In this document: positions 1 through 7,197 of the stretch, one piece after another | Position numbering within the stretch: the stretch's first letter is position 1 | Layout: every line of letters begins with the position of its first letter | NCBI GenBank assembly: GCA_021849995.1 | Contig: JAJZSC010000003.1 | Location: 1 to 22,535 of the forward strand | Origin: Bacillota bacterium | GTDB lineage: Bacteria > Bacillota > Desulfitobacteriia > Desulfitobacteriales > Desulfitobacteriaceae | Reading direction: 5' to 3' | Length of the DNA: 22,535 nt | Notes under the pieces: model-generated | Seen by the model: the letters and a program-made list of their open reading frames with translations, nothing else | Told to the model about the DNA's origin: nothing | Databases searched by the model: none | Position numbers and translations under genes: made by a program

Positions 1-559
1 AAACATCTACGATCTGACCTCCCCAGGAAAGTCCCAGCCACTTAGGTATAAGAGTTACAAAGATATAAATATAGACAGTGTATAAAAGAATTTGGAAAAT
101 AGAGTTAAGGGCTACCAAAGCAGCGCAATACTCGCTATCACCTTGAGCCAGGGAATTCCAAACAATAACCATTGCAATACACCGAGCAAGCCCAATGATA
201 ATAAGTCCAATAGCAAAACCAGGTTTATCGCCAAGCAGCAATACAGCCAGCACAAACATCAAGATAGGACCAATAATCCAGTTTTGGATAAGCGAAAAGG
301 AAAAAATCTTTTTATTCTGTGTAACTTTTCCGATCTCTTCATACTTCACTTTCGCGAGGGGTGGATACATCATAATTATTAGACCGATAGCTATAGGCCA
401 TGATATTGTTCCAGTGCTGAATTCACTCAGTGACTTTGCTAAGTCAGGATAGAAATACCCACCAAAAACACCTACTGCCATTGCGATAAATATCCAAAGC
501 GTCAAAAATCTGTCTAAAAACGACAACCTGGATTTTTCAACATTTTCCACTTCAATCAT
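1..559 (-). CDS. acr3: ACR3-family arsenite efflux permease, N-terminal part (runs off left edge)
   Basis: About 186 codons are open to the window edge, roughly half of a typical ACR3 permease (about 350 residues). Reading the minus strand from the ATG at 559 gives several hydrophobic helices and the stretch GLARCIAMVIVWN, which matches the conserved cysteine-bearing helix of ACR3 transporters, where the Cys is needed for arsenite export. ACR3 proteins extrude As(III) across the cytoplasmic membrane. The gene starts 11 bp after the arsR stop, so the two are probably co-transcribed and controlled by ArsR. GGAGG lies directly against the ATG. The GTG three codons later (550) is better spaced from it and may be the true start. 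The family call is firm; the C-terminal half is outside the window. Confidence 0.9.
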   Translation of the reverse strand, partial: MIEVENVEKSRLSFLDRFLTLWIFIAMAVGVFGGYFYPDLAKSLSEFSTGTISWPIAIGLIIMMYPPLAKVKYEEIGKVTQNKKIFSFSLIQNWIIGPILMFVLAVLLLGDKPGFAIGLIIIGLARCIAMVIVWNSLAQGDSEYCAALVALNSIFQILLYTVYIYIFVTLIPKWLGLSWGGQIVDV

Positions 560-570
560 CCTCCATAAAT

Positions 571-909
571 CTATTCACAGTTCATAGTCTTGCGCTTTAA
601 CCAATCATTTAAGTTTTGCAGGTCATTTTGATATAGTTCTAGATTCCTCAAGTTATCATATACCAAGCTATCTATAAACTTTATACGTTCATCTATAGCC
701 AACGAATAGTAGACCCACTGGGCATGTTTGCGGTCTTTTACCAATTCGGCATTCTTAAGATAAATTAAGTGCCTCGATGCTTTAGCTTGTGAAATTTGTA
801 AGGTTTCCATTATATCGCAAACACAGAGTTCTTTTTCGTATAACAGGTTTAGAATCCTCAACCGCGTTTCATCGGATAGAGCTTTTAATGCGTCTAAAAT
901 TTTTTCCAT
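571..909 (-). CDS. arsR: ArsR/SmtB-family metalloid-responsive repressor
   Basis: 112 residues, the usual size for the family. It has a winged helix-turn-helix with the ArsR-type motif ELCVCD at residues 27-32; Cys29 and Cys31 fit the CVC As(III)/Sb(III) binding site of classical ArsR. The DNA-recognition helix follows (QISQAKASRHLIYLKNA, about 38-54). The family binds operator DNA near its own promoter as a dimer and lets go when arsenite binds. The ATG at 909 has a well placed AGAGGTG ribosome site. It is first in a two-gene unit with the ACR3 permease downstream, the standard negative-feedback arrangement. Confidence 0.93.
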   Translation of the reverse strand: MEKILDALKALSDETRLRILNLLYEKELCVCDIMETLQISQAKASRHLIYLKNAELVKDRKHAQWVYYSLAIDERIKFIDSLVYDNLRNLELYQNDLQNLNDWLKRKTMNCE

Positions 910-954
910 TTATTCACCTCTTTTTAGATCAATATTCATATATTCGTTTAAGCG

Positions 955-984
955 ATTATATAGATATTATACATGAAAGTCCAA
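955..984 (-). promoter_or_regulatory. Predicted sigma-A-type promoter of arsR-acr3
   Basis: On the minus strand a -35 box TTGGAC (984-979) is followed after 18 bp by a perfect -10 box TATAAT (960-955), about 45 bp upstream of the arsR ATG. The AT-rich sequence between the -10 box and the ribosome site is where an ArsR operator would be expected, but I cannot define its half-sites with confidence. Confidence 0.6.
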
Positions 985-1097
985 TAAAAGAGAACTGTTT
1001 TTAGGAATTTGTATTACAAACTTGGCTTGTCCATTCAATTGATCTTCAGTAATAAAGACGTAGAAAAAGAAAAAGGACGGTATAACGCCCAATTTAT

Positions 1098-1649
1098 TTA
1101 GCAATATTTACATTCACTATTTTTATGTCTATAGTCAATGATATTGCCTCTTCTGTCAATTTCCAACTGACAGCAGCTTAGCAGCATTTCTTTTAACATT
1201 TTCCTTGCCCGCTGAACTCTTGATTTTGCCCCTGATATAGAAATGCCAAGCTTCTCACTTAACTCTTTCTGTGTCATGTTTTTAAATTCTGTCAAAAGAA
1301 TAGCCTGTTTATAAGTCTCCGGTAAACTGTCCACCATCTCTTTTAAGCATGATGCTATTTCAATATTCGCAGAAGATTCTTCATTGGTACTGCTTTCCAG
1401 ATTTTCGGTGAGATCTGTAATTTCAAACTTGTTGTGATTTCTCCTATAATTAATAGTGTTACGTGCTACTCTATATATCCAAGCATGAATTTTATCCTCA
1501 TTCATCACGCTACCGATATTTTTATGGATTTTCAAATAAATCTCCTGAAATATATCATCGACATCTTGTTCATTTGCAACCCGTTTCTTAATAAACCTTT
1601 TGAGTGGTACACTGAATTCCTCCCAAACACAGTTTATACAAGTACTCAC
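1098..1649 (-). CDS. sigZ: SigZ-like ECF RNA polymerase sigma factor
   Basis: A sigma-70 family ECF factor. Region 2 includes DDIFQEIYLKIHKN and WIYRVARNTINYRR, and region 4 carries the helix-turn-helix QKELSEKLGISISGAKSRVQ. A short C-terminal extension is rich in cysteine (SCCQLEIDRRGN and the terminal CKYC), as in SigZ-type factors. I chose the GTG at 1649 (183 residues) because AGGTGG sits 6 bp before it. An ATG further up at 1685 has no ribosome site. The N-terminal Cys residues and the Cys tail could sense metal or redox state, which is inference. No anti-sigma gene is adjacent. It lies between the ars pair and a thioredoxin remnant, suggesting a metal or thiol stress setting. Confidence 0.82.
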   Translation of the reverse strand: MSTCINCVWEEFSVPLKRFIKKRVANEQDVDDIFQEIYLKIHKNIGSVMNEDKIHAWIYRVARNTINYRRNHNKFEITDLTENLESSTNEESSANIEIASCLKEMVDSLPETYKQAILLTEFKNMTQKELSEKLGISISGAKSRVQRARKMLKEMLLSCCQLEIDRRGNIIDYRHKNSECKYC

Positions 1650-1713
1650 AGCAAACCACCTCATTTTTTGAAGAAGCTGTCCCATAGGAAGATTTAAAAG
1701 ATATAAACCAATT

Positions 1714-1952
1714 TTACTTATGATTTCCGAGAATCTTAGCTATTTCCTTCGGCTTTAAAACTTTACCAACGGAAACAACCTTCTCATCAATCACTAATGC
1801 CGGGGTCGACATTACGCCATAGGCCATAACCTCGTTAAGATCGTTGACTTTAATTATTTCGCCGCTATGCCTGTCTCTTTTAATGTTTTCTCCGTATTTT
1901 CTTTCAAACTCTTACAGTTTTTACATCCAGAACCTAAAATCTTGATGATCAT
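1714..1952 (-). pseudogene. Small thioredoxin-like (redox-active disulfide) protein, frameshifted
   Basis: The start at 1952 has a good GGAGGT ribosome site and encodes MIIKILGSGCKNCKSL with a CKNC redox motif. The frame stops after about 32 codons (TAA near 1850). A second frame then carries the rest of the family (MAYGVMSTPALVIDEKVVSVGKVLKPKEIAKILG, given here as two adjoining parts: MAYGVMSTPALVIDEK and VVSVGKVLKPKEIAKILG) down to the stop at 1714. A one-base loss or two-base gain around 1851-1858, in a GCGGCG run, would explain the break. Intact relatives are about 78 residues and are often near ACR3 genes. A sequencing error is possible. Confidence 0.78.
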
Positions 1953-2251
1953 ACTAACCTCCATTCCGCCGCTGCCGCTGGCGGCACAAATAGTAATGAA
2001 AAATGGTGCGCGGCTTTCACCCACTTTGTTATGATTAGTTTAGGGAGAAGATACACTACAAAGCACGGTGGGGTGAGTCGTAGACTGCTCTTCTTAGCTT
2101 AAATCAGTATACTAACCAGTGTAAGAATCATCTTTCAAGCACAAATAAGTGGTTCTATAAGACCGCACGCTAATCATTGCTTTAGCTAACTGTTAAATGT
2201 GTGATGATTCAGTTAACGTCTTCCTCCTCAACTATGAAAGGAGGCTGTGCC
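1953..2251. other. Non-coding stretch upstream of the IS110 transposase
   Basis: I see no gene here. It holds a short GC-rich hairpin (GCCGC at 1968-1972 pairing with GCGGC at 1981-1985) and then about 200 bp leading to the transposase ribosome site (GAAAGGAGG at 2236-2244). In IS110-group elements the left end plus the non-coding leader encodes a bridge RNA, so part of this stretch may be a relic of that RNA. I cannot place the IS boundary or the loops by eye. Confidence 0.4.
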
Positions 2252-3461
2252 ATGAAAGTTGTTTATCCTATCTGTTGTGGTGTCGATGTGCATAAAACTT
2301 TTCTCGTTGCCACAATCATTACTTCACTGGGAATTACTCCCCACTATTCTAAAAAGAGATTTTCAACTTTTAACAATTCCATTCTCCAATTCAAGCAGTG
2401 GCTGATTGATAACGACTGCTTTGATGTGTGCATGGAATCCACCGGGAAATACTGGGTTCCCATCTTTAACCTTTTAGAAGACACCATCAGTATCACTGTC
2501 GCCAATCCCAAATGGGTGAAGGCCGTAAAGGGAAACAAGGATGATACAAAAGATTCCAAATGGATTGGAGACCTTTTTCGTTTAGGCTTAGTTCCAGGCA
2601 GTTATATCCCCGCTAAGCCAATTCGCATTCTTCGTGAATACACCCGCTACCGCTCCAACCTTGTTTCCTGTAAAAGCAGTGAAAAGAACCGTTTCCAGAA
2701 CGCTTTCACTGTCTGTAATGTAGCCCTTGATGCTGTCGTCTCCGACATGTTTGGCAAATCTGCCTCTTCCATCACGGATTATTTAATTTCATCTGACTCT
2801 TTTGACCCCGAATACTGTTCGTCACTTCTTCAAAGGTCTTTGAAGAAAAAAGCAGATACCGTGGTTGAATCCATTGAAGGATATCATATGACCAAGGAAC
2901 AAAAGGAACGTATCGTAATGGTTCGCTCCCATCTTGAATTTATATAACAGTCCATTACTGAACTAGATGAAAAACTTGATAAAATGGTAGTTCCTTATGA
3001 GAGTGCCATTATTCTCCTTAGAACCATTCCCGGAGTTGAAAGAGCTTCTGCTATCACCATCATCTCCGAGATTGGCGGGACTAACGCCTGGCAACAATGA
3101 ATCTGCCGGCAAGAAAAAATCTGTTCGTATTACACGTGCTGGTGTCTACCTCAAACCTGCATTGGTACAAGTTACCCATGCAGCCGTGAAATCGAACATC
3201 TCTCCTTACTACAGAGTCAAGTATGAACGCATTAGTAAAAGATGAGGCAAAAAAAGAGCCATAATCGCTATCGCAAGGATGATACTCACCGCTATATACC
3301 ACATGTTTGTTACGGGTGAAGAGTTCAATCCGAGTGATCTGTATAAAGTTGATATGCCCCAAGAAATGGTGGAAAAGCAGAAAGAGAAAGCTATTAAACA
3401 AGCAGCAAAACTTCTGATTTCCCTTGGTCTAATAAAAGCTACTGACATTTCTGTGGCTTAA
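2252..3461 (+). pseudogene. IS110-family transposase, decayed (two nonsense codons plus a deletion/frameshift)
   Basis: From the ATG at 2252 the frame encodes a DEDD-type IS110 N-terminal domain (CGVDVHKTF, CMESTGKYW, then DDTKDSKWIGDLFRLGLV), followed by a linker. A TAA at 2945-2947 interrupts it. The same frame continues with ILLRTIPGVERASAITIISE and then, near 3075-3085, jumps frame into AGLTPGNNESAGKKKSVRI. About 15 conserved residues that normally join these parts are missing, which implies a small deletion. A TGA at 3243-3245 breaks KR(R)GKKRAIIAIARM, and the frame ends at 3461. Full length would be about 400-420 residues. It is the only plus-strand gene-like region in the window, and is an immobile relic unless complemented. 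Confidence 0.88.
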
Positions 3462-3542
3462 ATCAAAGCTTTATTTTTTTCTGGGCTTTCAAAGCTTTAA
3501 ATTTGTGTACCTTTTTTAGATTAAGCAGAGTTATTTTTCACG

Positions 3543-3662
3543 CTATTCACTGTCACGTTCCCTAAGAGATAACTTATCTGCTTCGATAAAATCGCTTCTG
3601 AGATCATCAGAAAGATTAGAATTACGCAAGATGTAGAGCCGATCGTCGAGATCTAATTCCAT
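3543..3662 (-). CDS. Small hypothetical protein, 39 residues
   Basis: A short ORF MELDLDDRLYILRNSNLSDD..., very acidic and polar with no membrane segment. An AGGG ribosome site lies about 9 bp before the ATG at 3662; an ATG three codons upstream (3671) is too close to it. It lies just downstream of the recombinase gene on the same strand, 193 bp away. I do not recognise it, and a 39-codon ORF could occur by chance, but the composition and ribosome site look gene-like. Confidence 0.4.
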   Translation of the reverse strand: MELDLDDRLYILRNSNLSDDLRSDFIEADKLSLRERDSE

Positions 3663-3855
3663 TGGTTTCATCCCTATTTAATTTGATTATAATAACTGTT
3701 ATCTCTGCTACTTTAGCAGAATCTAGTGTCTAAAGCACGCATTTCTAAACAAGTACACTATAACATAAGTAGTACTCTGTCACTCTTGTAAGATAAGTCG
3801 CGACTCTCTATTCAGCGGTCCAAAATATACCATTTGCTATATGACTTATTTCCCT
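3663..3855. other. Intergenic stretch with small inverted repeats
   Basis: This non-coding stretch lies between the 39-codon ORF and the recombinase. It contains a 7-bp hairpin with a 3-nt loop (TCTGCTA / TAGCAGA, 3704-3720) and a 10-bp palindrome AGTCGCGACT (3796-3805). Neither is followed by a T run on the minus strand, so neither is a convincing terminator. No gene is seen. Confidence 0.45.
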
Positions 3856-4731
3856 TTAATTACGTAACGACAGCTTCTCCAGTGCGTTTGCCTTATCCTG
3901 CTCAGACGGCTGCGTATAAATTCGTGTAGTATTTAAGCTCTTATGCCCCAGGATTTCTGCTACCATCTCCAGCCCTTCTCCAGTTTTTAGAAGATTCCGA
4001 GCAAACGTATGCCGCAGGGCGTGAGGATGAAGTTCGGGCAATTTTGCAAGGTAAGAATACTGATCAATAACCTGCCGAATTCCGCTGGCGGTTAAGCGAC
4101 CAGTTCCCTTCCCCCGCTGACTCAAAAATACAGGCCCTTTTGTGCCACCGTTCAAATAATCGCGCAAGGCCTTCCTGGTGTCGCTGTTGAGGGGCACAGT
4201 ACGGAATTTACCCCCTTTCCCCAGCCGTACCTTGAGACTGCCGGAGCGATCACCAATAATAAGATCGTCAATATCCAAAGCAGCTACTTCGCTAATTCGA
4301 AGACCCGTGTTAAGCATGAGGGTTATCAGAGCAATATCTCTTGGTACACATTCACGTTCCACTGCGCGAGTTAGTGAGCGTTGACCAAGACGATCCAGTC
4401 CTTGAGGTGCAGAGCGCGCCTCTGCGACATTGGATGGCATTGCCATGTTCTGCCCATTAAAATCTAGCCAATTCGCTATCGCAATGAAGGAAAGATTGAC
4501 CGTCGATGGAGTACGCTTAAGGTTAATTAATAAGTAAGATTTGTATTCACGCAATTCTGTAGGAGTTACACGCTCATGAGTAAGTGTTTCTCCATTCGTC
4601 GATTCCAACCACTCGGCAAAACGCAGTACTCGCTGTCGATAAGCTCGGAGAGTGTTTTCACTTTTGTTGGCATGTCGAAGATGTTCCAGCCATGAGTTAA
4701 GGTCTGGTACATTGGTCTGTGACAAAGACAT
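3856..4731 (-). CDS. Tyrosine site-specific recombinase (XerC/D- or TnpI-like)
   Basis: About 291 residues, a complete phage-integrase family protein. The N-terminal SAM-like core-binding domain (about 10-95) is followed by the catalytic domain with all key residues, numbered from the ATG at 4731: Arg145 (GLRISEV), Lys175 in the beta-hairpin, His237 and Arg240 (HALRHTF), His263 (LGHKSL) and the nucleophile Tyr272 (RIYTQ). The short length without an AP2-type arm-binding domain resembles XerC/D or TnpI resolvases more than large ICE integrases. A GTG one codon upstream and a TTG two codons downstream are alternative starts; AGAGGTG overlaps the first. A likely recombination site lies immediately upstream. 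It may resolve, excise or integrate the element carrying the neighbouring cargo. Confidence 0.92.
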   Translation of the reverse strand: MSLSQTNVPDLNSWLEHLRHANKSENTLRAYRQRVLRFAEWLESTNGETLTHERVTPTELREYKSYLLINLKRTPSTVNLSFIAIANWLDFNGQNMAMPSNVAEARSAPQGLDRLGQRSLTRAVERECVPRDIALITLMLNTGLRISEVAALDIDDLIIGDRSGSLKVRLGKGGKFRTVPLNSDTRKALRDYLNGGTKGPVFLSQRGKGTGRLTASGIRQVIDQYSYLAKLPELHPHALRHTFARNLLKTGEGLEMVAEILGHKSLNTTRIYTQPSEQDKANALEKLSLRN

Positions 4732-4789
4732 CACCTCTTTCTCATTTGGTTAGCCCGAGGGTTTGCTCTATGTTTTTGTGCTAAAAATC

Positions 4790-4940
4790 TTATCTCCTGA
4801 GTTTTTTGGCACTTAACGACCATAACGGCTGTGGGCGTAGCGTTGTAACCCGCATATAATAAGGTTTTTCAATATCAATCTATCACAGTTACGTAAGAAC
4901 TTAGGAGATAATGTATATTATCTCCTATACTTATCTCCTG
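4790..4940. repeat. Candidate recombinase site: inverted pair plus flanking direct repeats of TATCTCCT
   Basis: The core is a perfect inverted repeat: TAGGAGATAAT (4902-4912), a 4-bp centre GTAT, then ATTATCTCCTA (4917-4927). Two further copies of TTATCTCCTG lie in direct orientation at 4790-4799 and 4931-4940, so the octamer TATCTCCT occurs four times in 150 bp. An inverted core with accessory direct repeats next to a tyrosine recombinase gene is the layout of the TnpI internal resolution site in Tn4430. The assignment to this recombinase is inference from position. It could also contain the recombinase promoter and autoregulatory sites. Confidence 0.6.
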
Positions 4941-5153
4941 TTGTTGATAAAAATCAGGCAAAAAATTCGATGAGTAACCGCATCTTCGAGACCACCGACT
5001 AAAATTGTGGAATCCTCAAAGGAACACTTTAATACACTCCATAAATATGGATAATGGGCAGCACGGCTCGTCTTCGGTTTTGACACATATTAAACATAAT
5101 GGGCAATTTGATACTAAAGAATTATCAACTCTATTGTCGCAATCACCGCTATA
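4941..5153. other. Intergenic stretch, nothing recognised
   Basis: This follows the last gene of the CBASS-like operon on the minus strand. I see no gene, no convincing terminator and no RNA. It contains a 15-bp sequence (5091-5105) that recurs at 7139-7153, also about 45-50 bp beyond a stop codon; this is weak evidence of anything. Confidence 0.4.
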
Positions 5154-5867
5154 CTATCTCTGCTCGAGAAATCCCGGATATCCACATTCAATATCAGTGT
5201 GTCCGTGATTTTCTATTATCATATACTCCTGTATATATTCATTTCTCATTGCGTCTATATACTGAATTCCAAAACACAATCCCTCCGCCAAATCATCCGG
5301 ATCTGCCATGAAGAAAAGGTATTCTGCCTCGCCCACTGAAATCACCTTATTGTAGGCCATTCCTCCAACATTAAATCCTGTATGAACAACCAATGTCTTG
5401 GCAAATCCATTCCCAATATTCTTTACAGTGACTTTGATCTCGTTTGTGGCTTTCTTTCCAACAGATTTTGGACCGAGTTCAAAGCCACTCGCAGTATTTT
5501 TATTAGCTCCCACAGTCACAAGCAAAAATGGCTGGATTGCGGCCTTTTCTTTCTGCTCATCAGATTCTTTATAATATCTGATTGTAAAAAAAACTCCCAA
5601 AAATGCAAAAACTCCAGAAATCGCTCCGCCAATAATTCCTCCCCAATACGAGGCCAACGATCCAATCCATGTAGAATCAATCGTATCGTTGATAGCCAAA
5701 CTGACAATATGATTCCGCATCAATATCTCTAACCCAACGGCTAACAATGCTGCAATCACGATAAATATACAGAGAAATAGGATAATATGCTTTGCTATTC
5801 TATTTTTGACCCGTTTCTCTTTTCCGGGATCATATGGTAATCCAAATCTCTTTATCTCTATTTTCAT
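5154..5867 (-). CDS. Uncharacterised two-helix membrane protein with a C-terminal soluble domain
   Basis: 237 residues. A basic N-terminus leads to TM helix 1 (about 27-50, IILFLCIFIVIAALLAVG) and a Gly-rich TM helix 2 (about 67-96, SYWGGIIGGAISGVFAFLGV). A charged stretch (YYKESDEQKEKAA) and a roughly 130-residue C-terminal domain follow, the latter probably beta-rich with many short hydrophobic alternations. I do not recognise the C-terminal domain. The layout (short TM pair plus soluble sensor-like domain) recalls membrane effectors of defence systems, but no motif proves it. It is the last gene on the same strand as the nucleotidyltransferase, 115 bp after the preceding gene. GGAG lies about 11 bp upstream of the ATG at 5867. 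Confidence 0.72.
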   Translation of the reverse strand: MKIEIKRFGLPYDPGKEKRVKNRIAKHIILFLCIFIVIAALLAVGLEILMRNHIVSLAINDTIDSTWIGSLASYWGGIIGGAISGVFAFLGVFFTIRYYKESDEQKEKAAIQPFLLVTVGANKNTASGFELGPKSVGKKATNEIKVTVKNIGNGFAKTLVVHTGFNVGGMAYNKVISVGEAEYLFFMADPDDLAEGLCFGIQYIDAMRNEYIQEYMIIENHGHTDIECGYPGFLEQR

Positions 5868-5982
5868 AATATCATCATCTCCAAGGACTACTTTCCCATA
5901 AATGAATTGCTATGATGTGCTGTTTGCCGAGCTGCTCATTATTGCAATAATTGCTAGCTTCTGAAACTACCCATCTGAAGTT

Positions 5983-6945
5983 CTATTCATCTTCCACTTC
6001 TTCATCTTCATCCATGCCTCCAAAAATTATATGTTCATTCCCGATAACATTAATTATATTGATTCTTTCCTTAATATCTTCTACATCTTCTTCATATAAA
6101 ACTTCAACTTCATTTATAAGAGACTGCGGTACCTCACCTTCACAAATAGATGCTAGGTATTCTTGTACAAAGGCGATTTCAATATTAAGTGGTTCGATAC
6201 TTTTAATAAATTCATAACAATCCGAAGTGGCTTTAGTATTCATTAAAAATACTATAAATTCTTTAAGAGATATTTGTTCATTTATATATTGTTCTTGTAA
6301 TGAATCTCTTTTAAATTCAGGCAAGAATATCTTGCTTGCAGGTGATTCACTTCTAAGCTCGTAGGTATAAATATTCTGCTTAAAGGATTGCTCTGTGATC
6401 TGCTCATAATATTTTCTGGATATAGAGCCAACTACTCTTCCAAAAAAATCCTTAATCCTATCATCATTATATGTTGGGAATAGATTACTTGTATTAATAT
6501 CAATTTCCAGGCTGGTACATAGAAAATCAGTTAGTAAATCTCTTTCCTTAGCATAGTCATTACTAATATTGAATCTTTCATATCTACAGGTGTTATAAAA
6601 ATTTGTAATCACTTGCAAAAACCTATATTGGTGTGAATTAAACTTAATGTCACAGCTCTCTAATATTCTGACATGAAGTTCTTGGTGGCTATGTGTGATT
6701 AAACTTTTCTCAAATAATTCTATTTGATCTAAGGGAATGTCTTCTAAAAGGACAATAAGAGCCTTTTGCAATCGCTCTATACCCACAGAAATCGGATATA
6801 AAACATGAAAAATTTCACTTTCGTAATGAAAACTCTTTAAACGATTAAACTCCCTTATTCCATGATGAATAAATGTTCCCGCAATATCTATTTCTGTGCC
6901 CATAGCAAAGTTTTTGAAATATGTAACTTTATTCAAGTATGCCAT
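5983..6945 (-). CDS. Uncharacterised protein, possibly with a HEPN-like helical region
   Basis: About 320 residues, soluble, Asn/Glu-rich, with a strongly acidic tail (GGMDEDEEVEDE). The stretch HVLYPISVGIERLQKALIVLLED (written in two parts: HVLYPISVGIERLQ, KALIVLLED), followed by a His-containing helix (ITHSHQELHVRI) and FYNTCRYERFNI, is all-helical and resembles in feel the HEPN-type domains found in several toxins and defence proteins. I see no textbook Rx4-6H motif that would make this firm. The start is uncertain: ATG 6945 has AAGGGG abutting it, a TTG at 6969 extends the frame, and a TTG five codons in is better spaced. It follows the nucleotidyltransferase by about 250 bp. Function unknown. 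Confidence 0.7.
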   Translation of the reverse strand: MAYLNKVTYFKNFAMGTEIDIAGTFIHHGIREFNRLKSFHYESEIFHVLYPISVGIERLQKALIVLLEDIPLDQIELFEKSLITHSHQELHVRILESCDIKFNSHQYRFLQVITNFYNTCRYERFNISNDYAKERDLLTDFLCTSLEIDINTSNLFPTYNDDRIKDFFGRVVGSISRKYYEQITEQSFKQNIYTYELRSESPASKIFLPEFKRDSLQEQYINEQISLKEFIVFLMNTKATSDCYEFIKSIEPLNIEIAFVQEYLASICEGEVPQSLINEVEVLYEEDVEDIKERINIINVIGNEHIIFGGMDEDEEVEDE

Positions 6946-7060
6946 CCCCTTAAAATTGATATTCCACAAACGATCTTACTAGCTTAAAACGCTTTTTTAG
7001 GAGATCTACCTCATCTTTACTTTAACGTTGATTTAGTGAGCCTCAAGGAAGCTACCAAGT

Positions 7061-7084
7061 TTCCATACCCCTAGGGGTACGGAA
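7061..7084. promoter_or_regulatory. 24-bp imperfect palindrome between the nucleotidyltransferase and the 320-residue gene
   Basis: A perfect 14-bp palindrome TACCCCTAGGGGTA (7064/7065-7078/7079) is extended on both sides by TTCC and GGAA arms with a single mismatch. It lacks a T run on the minus strand, so a classical intrinsic terminator is unlikely. It may be a protein-binding operator or a hairpin separating the CBASS pair from the two downstream genes. The rest of 6946-7197 shows no gene. Confidence 0.45.
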
Positions 7085-7197
7085 CTTCCAATTATTAGCC
7101 TTACGTGAAGTTGGACGGTTGGGTCTAACTCGAAGTAATAAACATAATGGGCACTTACAACATTTTGCAACTCTAACAATGAATCATACTCTGCCAA

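Noticed and set aside
92..452. Two overlapping plus-strand reading frames near the left edge
   Set aside because: They are antisense to the ACR3 gene, whose translation is clearly a transporter.
3465..3500. Two AAAGCTTT palindromes just after the IS110 pseudogene, considered as IS ends
   Set aside because: IS110 elements usually lack terminal inverted repeats of this kind, and the motif is too short and AT-rich to support a boundary.
5091..7153. A 15-bp identical sequence at 5091-5105 and 7139-7153, each 45-50 bp past a stop codon
   Set aside because: A single 15-bp AT-rich match is near what chance gives in 22 kb, and the flanks do not extend it.
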